Below, in pieces: positions 1 to 14,436 of a DNA stretch of 64,000 nucleotides. The notes below the pieces were generated by a model. The model was not told the DNA's origin. It did not search any database and saw only the letters and a list, made by a program, of their open reading frames with translations. The position numbers and the translations under genes were made by a program. Position 1 is the stretch's first letter. Each line of letters opens with the position of its first letter. This DNA is from Phalacrocorax aristotelis (lineage: Eukaryota > Chordata > Aves > Suliformes > Phalacrocoracidae), in assembly GCF_949628215.1 (NCBI RefSeq), contig NC_134311.1:10723582-10787581 (forward strand), read 5' to 3'.

Positions 1-3000
1 GAAAAAGGATCAAAGCAAATTTAGGTAACTGAGAAAATGTCTTTTAGAGACAGCATACACAAACACAGGAACCAGGCTCTGTGGGTCAGTGTATCTTTCT
101 TACATTTCATCCTACCCTCAACAATCTTGCAAGTCCCATAAAGATTGAGCTCCCAAAATTAAGGGTATCGGATTATTACTGTAAGACTTCTTAGAAGTAT
201 ACACAGCTATGTGTAAACAATGTCTCGGTTTCCCAGGTGCTGGCTTTGATAGCTTCTCCATGGCTTCTACAGTGAAAGTTTTCAGGTAGAACCATCACTA
301 TTAAGCACAACAATATCCTACTGCAGCCTTTGTCCATGGTTTCTGTGTTATTTACATGAAACCTTGAGCATGCCAGTTAATACACAAGGTAACAATAGTA
401 AATGGTAGCACCCAGTGAAAGGAAGCTTCCTTATGCTTCAGGACAAGAATTTGCTTTTGTTTATTGTGGTAGAAGTCCCAGAAACTTTAGGAAAAAAATC
501 AGAATTTGGCTTAAAGTCCTCTTTTCTCTAAAGCTACAAGGACTACTTTACACTAATCTGTACGTGATAACCACAGTAACACTGCAGCCTCAAGGTACTC
601 TGGAGGAAAGCACTGACAGGAAAGAAGCCTCCCCATGGTCAGAAACAATTCCCATATATAGCAGCATCCTTTCATTTCACCCTTTTTTTTTTGTCTGTGC
701 AAAGGAACAAGTGATTTCACGAGACTGATAAAAGCCACAATTGTAAAAGAACACAGAAAACAGCACAGAAGTATTTTCATAATCAAAGTCTCAAGGCTCA
801 ACAGAGTAAATATAAATAACCTTTGATTCTTTTGTTGTTTAGACTGCTAACCACTCCATGCCATTTCTAAGGTAAAAGATTGAAAAGGGAAAGCAAAATA
901 CAGTGGGTAACTGTCTATAAAACTGGGTGCTTTGAAAATGAACATAATTATGTAGGATGTGACAAACAATAAATTGCATCAGCTTCTGCCTGAAAATATC
1001 TAAGCTATGCTAATATTACAGCAACAGTTGACAAAGGGAATAAAATGGTGCTTTATTATTCCGCCAAAATACAGAGATTTTCATAGAGATAAAACTGAAA
1101 AATAATAAATGGCTAAAGAACAAGGTTGGTCCCTCTGTTGTAACTGAGTAACAGTGGCTTAGGCGGGTATCAGGGGATAAAACATGATGTTTGAAGTCCT
1201 TTATAGACAAATGCCATTAATCATATTATCAACATATTTGTCACAAGCATATTAAAGGCAATGTTAGGTACAAGTATTGCATTTTAGTATCCCAATACTT
1301 CAATTACAATCATTTAATTCCACTTCTGTCAACAAATTTCCCTTCTACACTACAACTCTCCTTTAGCAAAATTGTTTGTACAAAACAATTAGAAGTTGAT
1401 TAAACATCAGTCATTTCTATGATGAAGTATATCAGCTGTTTGACAGCAGCAGAATCAGATACGACTGTCCAAATCTTAGGTGGTAAGTCCTGTTTATTAA
1501 CCCAAATGAGGCATGCTTTTCACCATGGGGATAAATGTATTTTAACAGGGGACTCGCCTCTCAACCAGTATCATTCTAGTGCCTTTTACAGGTATTAAAT
1601 AAAATTATACCTCATTTGAAGTTCTGGAAAGGTACACTGAACACCATGAAGACACTGAGCGTACCCTGGCACTTATTCCTTCACTGCAAGTTTATATTGT
1701 AACAGAACCCAGGGCAATCCAGTCAGGAACATGGTCTTAATGTAGCATACAGTTTAAGGTGAACTCAAATAGGTATCTCTCAGAACTACAGTAAAGAAAC
1801 TGCAAAAAATGTATGGTGTAGATTACAGTCAAATTCAGCCTCTGTTCCTCTTTCATCCAGGAATTTAAGGTCTTTTCCCTCTGCAGACTCATAGTCAGGC
1901 AGGGGTATGTACGGCTACAATTTTTTTCTGAAAAGTCACTCCTGCCTCATCTCCCCACCTTTCATGTTCCTGCCTTCTTGTCATCTCCCCTGAGATACCC
2001 GGCCCAGACATTTACATATCCCCTTGCAGGGAGCTGTATGAGACTAAGATGTAAACTGCAATAATTAAACAAACAACCAATTTTTTCATCCTAATCAATT
2101 TCTTTGATCCCCTGCTTGGCCACACAGCACAGGGAAGAGGACAGCATAAGGCAAGGTCTGTGTGGAAGGCAGAGGATGAGACAGATGGAATAGGAAACCT
2201 GTGTGAGTGCTTTTTCAGCCACAGCTACTTTAGTGAATCACAGTGTTTGCCATGATCATTTCAGACCTCCCAAACCTTCAAAGGAGGTGGGGAACTCCCT
2301 TTAGCTTGGGAAACTACCAAGGCTGAAGTCTGACAGAGTGACAGATCATAGTGAAGCGTGCAGTTATAACAGTCCCTTTTGAATGCTTGGGTTTTGGTTT
2401 TGTTTTTTTTTCGTTACACACCTAGGTTCTTCCAGTTCTCTCCCTGGTTCACAGGCTTTTACTAGCCTGAGCTGTGGCTAACACATGTGCAAACACAGTA
2501 ACTAAACTGCATTCTCTGTAAGTACACAAAGAGCCTCTGCTTTCAGTTATCAAGCCCTTGTGGCCTGCTACGCCCTTCCATCACTAATAAAGCAAAGCCT
2601 TTATGAGTGCCTGTGCCTTGTTTCGCCAGCTGCTGTTACAATCATTGCTCTTGTAAACAGTTACCATACCGGTGGATTGGGGGGTTTGGCTTACTCACTG
2701 TGGTAAGAGTAGCAATAGAATCAGCTCACTAACCATGCTTCTGCCAAAATCTCAGTCTCTGTGGATGCAGTCCTCACCACAACAGTGTATGGTCGTTACA
2801 CTTTCGTAGCAGGCTTATTGCAGCATCTGCTGCAACAGTAAACTGTTATCCCCCTTTCCTTTAAACACAATATACAGAAGACTGTTGAAAGGACTAAGAA
2901 AATTTTAATGGCCTTGAAGAAGAGGAGATACAAATGAAATTACGTGGTGATTCTCCGCGATATTACACATTTGTCTCCTCCAGCTGGTTTCATTTCTGAT

Positions 3001-6000
3001 GCTAACCTGTTTCTCACGATGAAATTTTGACGATTCTGCAGTCATGGGAGCTCTGATACTGACCAACAGCACTAAAATTTTATTTTTACCCTCTGAACAC
3101 TCTCCTTTGACAAGACATTAAGAACTCCTTATTAAACTACAGTTGAACCTCACAAACCTCTCTGTTCTGTTCAGCTTACTTCACTCCTAAATCTATATTC
3201 TGGCTTTTAAAAGCACTGGCACAATTGAGTAGGCAGTGAGACTTAAAATACGATTTTTTGCTCATTCCTACGCTCTCAGAAGATCCAAACAATTCCGACG
3301 CAAAAGCCTAAAACTAAGTCCATTGAAGTCTGTTGAAAAAAATGCCAGTCAGTTCATGTGAGTGATAGGGAACAGCAGAACATGCACACATGAAAATGTA
3401 GTCTGAGACTTCACGTCAGGGCCTCACTCTTCTCCTTTGTGCACAGATCAACCAGAGGGCAGGTCTTCCTGTATAAGGCAATACAATGGCTTATCTGCTG
3501 GAAGCAGCAGTTTATCCCCTAGAACTTCAAGCGCCATACTTTGCATGCAGTGGCCAAACTCAGTTTTATTTTTGGTCTAAATCTTAGCTTTGGGAAACCA
3601 CGTATGTGTTCTGCTTTAAGAAAAAACTCTAAATCATATGTTCCACCTCAGTGACATTTCAAAAAACCCACTCGTTTTCTTGTCCAGGGAAAGCATGCAG
3701 AGAAACAGAGATACAATGCCAGAGACATGTTACGTACTCTACACTGGCAGAGACAAAAAGCTAACACTCCATGGAGAAAACAGGGCTTCCTGCAAGCATA
3801 GATACTGAAAACCAGATGTAAGAAGGTCAGCTGACATCCATTCAGACCCTTTTGCCTTATTCTGGCTTCTCCTACCAAAGCCTAAGTTAATGTGGGGAGG
3901 TGGACAGGGGAGAGGCAGGTTGGTTACACAGTGCCTCAGCAACTGTCCCAAGAAGCTCCGGATTTCAGAGATGTTTTCCAAAGCAAATACCCGCACCGAG
4001 GCTCTGGCATCTTCAATTGGTGCACTGCGCCCTTTCTAACAAACACTGACATGAGCATGGTGATTTTCAGTCACAAAAAATTACCCTTAACTCCATGCTG
4101 CTGAGAGACAAAATTTGCCTAAAATCATGTGGGAGTCGTAACTGAGGTCAAGCCTGACCTATGCAGCCCCTCGAATTGACTGCCAGCAACTCAAAACTGA
4201 GTGGGATTGCTATGGGCACTAAACACTCCAGTAGGTGAAGTAATAACAAAGGGGAGATAGGATTTATTTGTGTTTATAAAGCAGGGCTGATCAAAACAAG
4301 GCAAAATACATAGTTCTTTACAAATGGAGGATACTTTAATTGCAAGTATCTTTCAATTATTTATACCATAAATTTAAAACCTTGTCCTGAAATGGAGCTC
4401 CAGCAGCTGTAGGACCCAATCCATTGACTGTAAACCACAGCTATGCTTGGTTACCAGAAAAGCTAAGTGTATGAAACAACAGAAGAAATCTTTCTTTCCC
4501 ATGGTTTGGATCAAAGTGCTCTATCTGACAGATGGTGGCAGTGGCAGTAACTACAGCTGATTGTGGACATTTTCAAATTCATACAAAGGAGGCATAAAAT
4601 CAAGGTATTTGTACATGAGACTTTTGAAGAATACAAAAGATTTCACAGATATGACAGAAAGGATGATTTTGTAGGTTAAGGGTCTGGTGTACTGGTAGCC
4701 TGCAACTTGGCAAGTCATACTGTGCTTCAGCAGTGTGCAGTCACAAGGCGTAGCCTGTGCAGTTGGTGGTGGGGTTCCCAGTGTCTAGTTGCGTGATCTA
4801 TGCTTTCAAACTTCAGAGAAATAAATTATCCACTCTTACTTTATATGTTAGCCTTAACTTGCAGGACTAAACTAACTTGATGGCTGAAGATACTTTCCTT
4901 CTGCAAAGCGTTCTGATCACGACCCTGCAACATTATCATCTTCAATCTTACCGTTTGGTCAAAATGACTTACTATTATGCACAGGGGTAAAAACGGAGAA
5001 TCTGCTAAATATATGCACACACCCCCTAAACCAGACTAGAAACAGAATACCTGGGGTGAGATAATTGTCCACGCTCCAGAGCTCTAAATCAGCAGTCTTG
5101 CAGGAGGACTCCCTTAGAGAAAAAAACCAGTGTTCTCTTTGTCATCTGTGACACCTGAAATATAATGAAAGCAAGTAAATGAAGTCAGAGACATGATGTA
5201 TCAACACTTAATATTGGAAAGAACACTGAAGAGAGTAACTACCGCCTCTAAGGACAGCCAGCTGCTCTCCAATTCATGATACAACTGTCAAGGATTGTTC
5301 ACCTGGGGAGAGTATAGGGCAGCAAAAAGGTGCTGTCCTTTAATGCAGATTAGCAGACAGAAAGCAGCCAGGACCATATTGCCTGGGCAGCTCTGCACAG
5401 ACCATAGCGCACCAGCACTAGAGGAGCAACGCACTAGCAATATGATGCAGGCAACAACTGTGGAAGTGCCTTCTTCCCCCTAGACACTGAAGAACAACTT
5501 TCCAGTTAATGATTCTACTTTACCTTTCTAGTGAACTAACTACTTTCAAAGCCTCTTCTACAGGCTGCTTAACCAATACCGTGCTTCAGAAGGCATTTAA
5601 CACAGCAAACAAAACTCCTACTCACAAACTGATCTAGAAGGAGGATTTGGGTGTTTTTTTTAATTAGCACCTGTGGTAAGCACTTTATAGGCAGAAGTAC
5701 AGTGTTTGATTACTCTTTGCAGTTTGTGGTCAGAGCAACTCTCATCCAGAACTAGCTCTGAGATAAGGATTTTGTGTTTCCCTCAGCCATTTCGCACTAT
5801 GCAGTACTCTGCTTCTAACCACACACAAAAAATTTACTGTGATATAGGACCAACCTCTTAGCAAGTATAAAAAGAGGAAAACTTCCTTAACTGCAAGCTA
5901 AGGATCTGGCTTTCCAAACCAAGATGTCCACAGCTGTGGCCAGTAAATACCCAACACTACAGAAATCAGGGAACAAAAATCATCATTCATACAAAAGTCA

Positions 6001-9000
6001 TCATTCATGACAAGCAGGGAGGGTTAAGATGGGTTCTTTCCCAACCATTACAGCAAGCAATTTACTCTGAAGCAAAGTAACTGAGTACTCCTTGTAGCCT
6101 GTGCAGCCATAGCTGCCAGCAAACAGGGAAAGCACAGCTGACAACCTCTGGAAAGTGTCATTTGAAGGACTCTGCTTTGAACTAGAGTGGTTCCCCACAG
6201 CCTGGCACTGCTCAGTTTAGCTCTGACTAAAAGCCAGTTGCTGATTTTAATCAAAAATTGACTGTAAAGCTGGCACAGTTTGAAGGTGGGAGTTGTCAAG
6301 GTGGCTAAGCTTCTTCCCTCAGAACTAGTTTATGCACCAAGTTTCCCACACCATAACTTCAGGAACTCCCCAACAATTTCTGACCAAGCAAAAAGTAAAC
6401 CTGATACCTTCCTGTGTGTACCTGTAGACTTGTGTCTAGCACATGCTGTGACTCCAACGCAAGCAGTCTGTCTTAGGCCCCAACCAGAGCAACTTAATTA
6501 CAAACTTTTATTTGCTGGTATAAGTAAAATGTCAGTAGGGACGTTCTGAGGTGATGTTTCTTAATGAACCCTTGAAACCTTAAGGCCACTTTTCACCATA
6601 CCTCATCCAATGCCCTCACGTCTCCTGAAGCAGAGCTGGACAAAAGACCTTTAGCAGGAACTGCCTAAAGGCACCTATGTCCTGGCCCTTTTCGCCAAGA
6701 GAGTGTAGATGCTGGGGAACACACATCACAGGAAAGGTTGTCGAATCAAAGTCATATCCAAACCAACAGGTGCTTACAGTGGTTACAGCAGTGGAGGAAT
6801 TCATAGCACCTCCAGTGTATCACTAAACACATGTATAGCCCATGCACCAGTAAGATTCTTATTCCCTCAAAGTAAGATTTTGTAAGACACACACACTCAT
6901 ATAACCCTTAAGACGTCAGAAGCAGAGGTTGGTTCAGAGTATTTATGGCAAAAAAACCCCCAGATCACTGAAGAGAGAGAACAGGCTTTGTGAGATCAGA
7001 AGCAGGAAAACCACCAAAATGTGTGGAGAAGTCACTGGGGTAAACAGCCCTGCACTATCTGCACTACCTGCACTCAGACTCTGAGTCTTCTCTCTATTCT
7101 TTCAACAGCTCACTCCCAATTTGAAAATCCGAATGTATAGCACTTCATTACCCACCGATATCCTGCTGCTGAAAAACTGACTTAAAAGTATTACCAGAAG
7201 GCCTGCAAAATACAGGTTTTGCAGATAATTTGGAGAACCTTACATAAATCATAATTTGTACATTCAAGCTAACAGAAGAAAAACAACACTGAAGAATATC
7301 CTCCCAAAACATCACTTATTGCGTGGTCTTAGATGATGATTAGCACCTGAGGTTTCCAACCTACCACAGCCCTCCCCTCATTTTTGTACAGTCTGCCAAA
7401 TGGGAAGCACTTGTACCAGCAACACGCTTTTCACCAATTCATCCAGACTGTGGCCTAGATGCCACGCCCTGGCTCACATCATGATAGAAACAAGAGTATT
7501 GGTTTTATGGTTGAAGGTCTCCATGCCCAGGTTCTGCATCTCTCTCCCTCTCCTATTTCTTACCAGAGACACACATCCTGCAACACCCAGAAAATAATGG
7601 TGCTGAGACTTTTTCTTCCACTATATATTTAGCACTTGTACTACATGGCTTTATTATATTTATTTTAATATTTAATTTATTCATGAGAGTTGTACAGAAT
7701 CTTTCACAATACTGAAAATGCTGATTATGTTCACACAAATTTTAGCACTTATAATTTATTCCTAAACTGGCATTAAGCCAAAACAGCTTTAGACCTACTG
7801 CCCTTTAGGATGCTTTCATCATTCTGGTTGCTACATAAATAAATGGTTAGGAAATTGCATTGCTACCTTGCTATTCTTTATCCCATTTCAATCACATCTT
7901 TTGCCACCCATGCATTCCATGCATTATGGCTTTAATACAGTCCCAAATTATTTGAGTAAACCCAGCTGTATCACACACAATATCTGCTATTAGAGAGGCA
8001 GACACCATTATAATTTTTGAGGCAGCAATCACCACAGATCCCAAGAGTACTCCCAAATAATAATGTATCTGCTCTCTGAAAAGCGTGCCACCCAGGTGAC
8101 TAACTGAGAAGGCTGAATCCCCATCCTAACACAGCAGGGACAGAAGTACAAGTTTTCTTTAGAAAAATGAGTGAGAACCCAGGATGGCAAGCCACACAAC
8201 TGAGTTTCTAAGCAAGCAGTTTTATGAGGGAGTCATTGTCTTGCAGACCACTGCTCTGGCTCCAGCAGAGCTTCCAGGGAGAATATTAGACTGCAGATAT
8301 TTCTTTAGGAACAACTGATAATACCCAAGGAGTACTGAGGTGCAAAGCACTGGACATGTATCTGCAGATGCCATGATTACAGCAAATTGGATGGTACTTC
8401 ACAGACAGCTTCTCCCATACTGCTTCACAGACTGAAAACCCACATCTCAGCAATGCTATAAGATCATACAAAGATTCAGAAACGCTTTCCCCTATTGGTT
8501 TTTCTCTATAAGAAACTTCCATCCCTCTTAATCCCCTCTCTGTTACAAAATACCACCTTCATTTTCAATTTTTATTCCTTCTCCCATTCTTCACTCTTCT
8601 ACTTAATGTTTCTCACAGTCACGTCCAGGAACTGCAACAAGATTTGGTGTGTCAGCTAGACACCAATTTAGAAGGCTGACAGGAGGCACCAAAGCAAAGA
8701 CTGCTGGCTACATCCCATTTTGTCTCTATTGAGTTTCTAACCCTAGGTTCAACTATGGAAAACAATCAGGCAAAAATACAAAGAAAGTGTAAACCACCTA
8801 AGTTTGCTGCTTTTTATATCATCATGTGCAGACAGGCTCAATTATTAAATTATTGCAGGTGTGTGGGAGTACACGCAATTAGAGAAGTATTCCTCTTGCG
8901 TGCTTCCCGTTTTAAGAACAGGATAACACACTACAAGTTATACAGCCTGTAAGACCAGAGCCTATCACCCAATTCTTCACCTGCTTGCTCTAAAATAAAA

Positions 9001-9796
9001 TGAGATTACCTCCATTTAGGTCAGAGCCAGACTGATGTGGCACACCTAGGAATTCAAGATAAAATCCACTATGCTGTGATTCATTCTTTAATACACCTGC
9101 TTAAGCTGGCATGAAAACTGTGGTATAAGTAACATATAAATATAGAGGACATGATCACTATAAACGAACATGAGAAATATTGGAGAAAACTTCAAATACT
9201 GGCTACACCATTTATAATTACAATGGAATAATCCACTACTGCCAGGAAATCTGAATTTTTTAAATTCTGCTAAGCGTCATCACTATTCTGTTTGTTTCAG
9301 CTCCAACTTCTTGATATTAAAACAAATATGAACACTAGCATTGTATTTTCTACTACTTGGTAAAAGAAGAAAAACTAGTCAAACAACAGACAAAACTGAA
9401 ATGTTCTGAATATAGAAAAATAAAGAGCTAACTTGCAATGTAAGCATACATTCAGATTAAAATATATTTTGATCACTGGACTGAACAGGAGTTAAATTAA
9501 GCTCACAGCAGGAAAATGGTCATGCCGATATATTTCAACACAAGATAACAGATAACTTCAGAAGTTTATCCAGACCTCTCTAAAGGTCTAGCTGAGACTT
9601 ACTTTATTATAAACATATTGATAAGACCTGAGAATATAATAAAAATGTAAAGGTGCTTCTGAAATTGAGTAGGTCCCACACAAACTGTAGTATTCAAAGT
9701 CCAATGCAATTTAGTGAAGCAGATTACACCTCCAGAGAGTTACAGAGATGTAATGTGTAGCTGTTCTGGTCTACAGATATATAACAGATTCCGTTC
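1..9796. other. No gene seen; presumed MOB3B intron 1
   Basis: AT-rich unique sequence. I found no exon of MOB3B, no RNA gene and no recognisable repeat. Open frames are short and look random. Intron status is inferred from synteny. Confidence 0.5.
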
Positions 9797-10371
9797 TGTC
9801 CTGATTTAACTGCAGCCGGCAACTCAGCCCCACACAGTCACTCACTCACTCCCCCCTGGTGGAATGAGGAGAGAATAAGAAGGGTAAAAGTGAGAAAATT
9901 CATGGGTTGAGATAAAGACAGTTTTAACAGGGAAAGCAAAAGCTGTGTGCGCAAGCAAGCAAAAGAAGGAATTCAGTCACCACTATCCATGGGCAGGCAG
10001 GTGCTCAGCCGTCTCCAGGAAAGCAGGGCTCCATCACGCGTAACGGTTACTTGGGAAGACAAACGCCACCACTCCAAATGTTCCCCTTCCTTCTTCTTCC
10101 CCCAGCTTTATATACTGAGCATGACGTCATGTGGTATGGAATATCCCACTGGTCAGTCGGGGTCAGCTGTCCTGGCTGTGCCCCCTCCCCGCTCTCGTGC
10201 ACCCGGCAGAGCGCGGGGAGCTGAAAAAGTCCTTGGCTCTATGTAAGCACTGCTCAGCAGTACTGAAAACATCCCTGTGTTATCAACACTGTTTTCAGCA
10301 CAAATCCAAAACATGGCCCCGTACTGGCTACTGTGAAGAAAATTAACTCTATCCCAGCCAAAACCAGCACA
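9797..10371 (-). mobile_element. Solo LTR, ERVL-like, subfamily A
   Basis: This 575-bp element is in reverse orientation and is bounded by TG and CA, with imperfect 5-bp target duplications (cgttc / ccttc). It carries a perfect CRE palindrome TGACGTCA at 10122-10129 beside a TATATAAAG box (complement near 10107-10116). It shares a 58-bp segment with no differences with the copy at 36989-37564. No internal retroviral genes flank it, so it is a solo LTR. Confidence 0.85.
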
Positions 10372-13110
10372 CCTTCACATTCTATAGATTACAAGAGACA
10401 CATCAGTGGAGGCAGAATGTAACCCTTAATTTCTAATACACAGATACCTATTGAACACCCCTTATGCCAAATAACATCATAACCTGGAAAACTCCACAGA
10501 ACAGTTGTCATCTATGGTGGGCTGGACACATAAAACTGTTGCTTGTTGATAGCAGTCTTTGGATATAGTGACACATATTTCATCTGTGTGGCAAAGATGC
10601 TGTATCCAGACTGTGAAACTGTATAGTCCATATGTGAATTGTGCCTCGCACAAAAGAGATTTCAACGTATGGTCCCTAAAGGGTAAGGTGTAACCTTATA
10701 TGCTCACTTCTGATCTGTCACATCCCCTTGTCAATACGACTGTTAGATTAATTGCATGGTTTATTCCAGTATCAGGCAGATGTTACAGAACAGCTTCACT
10801 GAAAAAACGCAAGAAACATTGTGTCAAGTGTTACACTTTTGTCTGCTTAAGAATTCATAATGTTTTGGTTTCTAAGGCATTACCAGATTAATACCATTAG
10901 TCTCGGGTGCAGATGGTGCACTGCTGCACTACTGTTTACAACATCATTAAAAGATGAGACTTTGCTGGAAAAGATTCCAAGCATGCAGGCAGCAGCCCAA
11001 ACAAGTGAATTGGTTTAGCTGCACTTCTTTTTTTGTGCGAAGGTATAATGAATTCTGGGGAAAGGGGACATCTATGGGGAACACAAGGAAACAACTCGTT
11101 TCAGGCCCCAGTATCCCTGAAAACTAAAACAACCCCTACTGTTATCCTACTGTCTGCTTTGATTTGAAACACTAGCATGCACACAGAAAGGTCTTCAGGA
11201 ATAAACTTTCAGTACAAACAGAAATTCTCATTTAAGCTATACTTGCTCTAAACTGAGAATAAGAACTAAGGCATGCTTTGCTTCCCCAAGAAAGAAGTAC
11301 AAAGGACCACAGAATAGCACAAAACTATCCTGTAAACACATTTACCCTACGGTCAAATTAACACCTTCTTAAAGTAAAGCAGCAATGTTTCTCTGGAAAA
11401 CATGTTTCCACTTCAGTTCAAGTTTCAAATCCAGTTTACATGTCAGTTTTTGCAGACTGAGTATCACTCCTTCTGCACTATCGCACATTCACTCATGTTT
11501 ATAGATCTAAAACAAATATCTGATAGTAGCACAGTAAATTAGTTTCAGAGGAAAACTATGACAATGACCTGTGGAAGATAAGTAGTAATAGTCCCTTCTA
11601 ACTATTTTTGTTAAAGGAAGAAACCACCTCTGGAAATACTGTAACCATCAACCATGAGATGCAATGGGATGTTAAGGATCTCCTAAACACAAACCAATTC
11701 TTCATGAGGATTTAACATTTCAGAAAATGCACTTGCAGTTGCTCCTTTCTACAACATTGTACTAACCTGGCCTACTAATGCCAATTCTGTCTCCTTTCTA
11801 CCTAACAGAAGAGGTAGGAGAGTAGTCTGGAGGGCCAACCAAGATTTGGCCTTTCAACATGAAAAAAATCATGGCAAAAATACACTTTTGGTGGATCTGA
11901 CTTTTCTTTTTGTGCTTCCCATCATCAAGTGCTTTTGAAAATAAATCTTGAAATTTAAGAGTCCTAGACATGTTTGAAAAATAGCTTTCACATCAGATGA
12001 AATATACTAGACAACTTCCTTTAATTTAACTAATAAAACAAGACTGACCTGCCTAAAGAGAAGCTTAGCTTTGATCATTAAAACCAGTACAGATTGTGCT
12101 GAATTTAATACTAACGCCTGATAGTGTTACTGCAACAATATAAACACAGTGTTCAGGACATAATTAAACACCACAATTAACAAGTGACAGGGCAATATGA
12201 ACAACATGATAATACCTATCAGCTTAATTTACTGCATTGCTGAGCACAAGCCCATATCAAGAGCGACCAATGGCCCTGCCTTAAGAAATGTAGTAATTAC
12301 AAATAATAACTCGGCAACTCCACCTTTCTGGACCAAATGTCAGATTATACGGCATAGTAAACAGTCACACATATTAAAACAAATATGTGCATGAACAAAG
12401 TTCCTAACAAGCAACTCCAACAACTCTTAGTTATCTATCAGTACCTTATTGGGTAGGAAACCTGGAGAAGGGAGAGTAAGGCAACTATGTCTTTGGACTG
12501 ACATTGCCTGAAACGGGCTGAATTCTGAAAGGGCTTAGGACTGGACAAATTTTGACCATACAATTTACAGGGACAACACAATTCAAGCCAGGGAGACGAT
12601 TTCATGCTGAGCACAGCCTGGTCACCTGAAACAGCCAGGACTGCATGCCCAGGACACAGAAATGTGTTGGCTTTGTGGCTACCAGCCCAGCCCAGTCCTC
12701 AAAGTGTTGCTACACTACACTCCTCAGAGCACGAAAACGGGGGAGGCCTTCTAGCCCTTTGGAACACGCTGGTCCAGCACCCAGGATAATCAGTGCTACC
12801 CTAATGCAGAACACTGGTGGCTCCAGCACAGATAAATACAGTAGTCCAGCAGGAGCAAGCGCAGCCGCCACTGCCATGACTGCAAAAATAGCAAAAGTTA
12901 AAGCTTTCAGGTAAGCCCTGTGGGTTACTGTCATAGCAAAGTACATAAACCCAGGGAATTTATTTCTTCTGCGACGAGGTGTAGGGTACTGGTAAGATAC
13001 AGAGGGGTTACAGTTAGAACCTTTGGCAAGGGAATCATCTGTTCAAATATAGGTATTTCTGTTGTAGATTGTGACACATTTGGTTCATGTCCAGACTCCC
13101 ACTACAGTCA
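10372..13110. other. No gene seen; presumed intronic
   Basis: Mostly unique AT-rich sequence. The only notable item is a hydrophobic minus-strand open frame at 12710-12946, discussed in the findings. Confidence 0.45.
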
Positions 13111-13475
13111 CACAGAATCCCAGGTTGGAAGGGACCTCAGGGATCATCTAGTCCAACCTTTCTGGGAAGAGCACAGTCTAGACAAGATGGCCCAGCACCC
13201 TGTCCAGACAACTCTTGAAGGTGTCCAACGTGGCCGAGTCAACCACTTCCCTGGGGAGATTATTCCAATGGTAACTGTCCTCGCTGTGAAAAATTCTCCT
13301 CTCATGTCCAATTGGAATCTCCCCAAGAGCAACTTGCGTCCATTCCCCCTTGTCCTCTCCGTGGGACTCCGTGTAAAAAGGGAGTTTCCATCATCTTTGT
13401 AGCTACCCCTTAAGTTCTGGTACCTGGTGATGAGATCCCCTCTGAGCCTCCTTTTCTCAAGGCTGAGAAATGCAT
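13111..13475 (-). mobile_element. CR1 LINE 3' fragment
   Basis: It starts with CACAGAAT, the reverse complement of the CR1 terminal octamer ATTCTGTG, followed by the typical reverse-complemented CR1 3' sequence (AGGTTGGAAGGGACCTCAGG and the ATCTAGTCCAACC block). It runs to about 13475 and is truncated at the 5' side, as is usual for CR1. It accounts for most of the 160-residue open frame at 12920-13402. Confidence 0.9.
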
Positions 13476-14436
13476 TTTTACGACATGACTCACCTCATCC
13501 CAGACATGTAAAACACACCAGATGCATCAAACTCAAAAATGCTCATCTGTCTCCACTGACAACAGTGTAAGTGCTGACAGTAGGTAGCGAGCCCAGATAT
13601 GCAGCTCTTGCGGTGTAAGCTGGAAGCTGCAGATCCCATCCTTAACATCCCCCTTCATGCCCTCATCACTAGCACATCATTAGATTATAGGCATGCTTTG
13701 CCCATTTTTCTTCTACTGTCCTAACAGGGGCACAGTAATGCTTATATGTAAAACAAGGTTTTGTTAATACATCCAAGGAAAACATTGTGTGATTTTCTTA
13801 TGCAATACATTTATAGAAATGAATAATTATTATGTAAATGTCATATTGGGTCTTCACAAAAAAGAGTAATACTTCTCTACTGAATTTTAATACAGCAGTG
13901 TAGAAGTGCTTCCCATGGCAGATTATATCACTGCAACAGATTATGAGCTCTAATGTTCTTATACACACATGACTTAAAATCTAAAGGGCAATCAAAAAAA
14001 AACCCCAATGCCTGACACTTTCTATCTGATCCCATTGGGGGTATTACGGTTTTAATGCAGCCACTGGTGTCCTCACACATACCGCACTGAAACTTCAAAG
14101 TAACTCTTTCCAGATTTACTTCTCTTAAACACAAGGCAATTCCATTGACTCAATACCCACAGATATAAAATATAACAAAGAGCTCAGAAATGTAACCAGA
14201 TTAGCCACTACCATGGCAGAGATAAAGCCCTCCTGGCCTTCAGTAAAGTAACTTTACTTGCAAAGGTGCGTAACACCTGAAATTCCATCAAGTGTGAACA
14301 CACTGGTAAGAATTCAGTAACAATTTTTAATTAACACCCTTAGAAATCATTAACCAATTTGGTCCTGCTGAAGAACACCAGATACTAACATATCTTTCTT
14401 GCTAGGTCCCCAGATGCTATTGTTGATCTTACCTAT
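13476..14436. other. No gene seen; presumed intronic
   Basis: Unique sequence between a CR1 fragment and a solo LTR. I see nothing else in it. Confidence 0.45.

Noticed and set aside
9947..10346. Open frames of 71-99 residues, with a near-copy on the minus strand at 37014-37371
   Set aside because: The similarity between the two loci is due to the same LTR subfamily; the frames are LTR sequence and not a gene family.
12920..13402. 160-residue plus-strand open frame
   Set aside because: Most of it reads through the antisense of a CR1 3' fragment (13111-13475); frames of this kind recur wherever CR1 is present.
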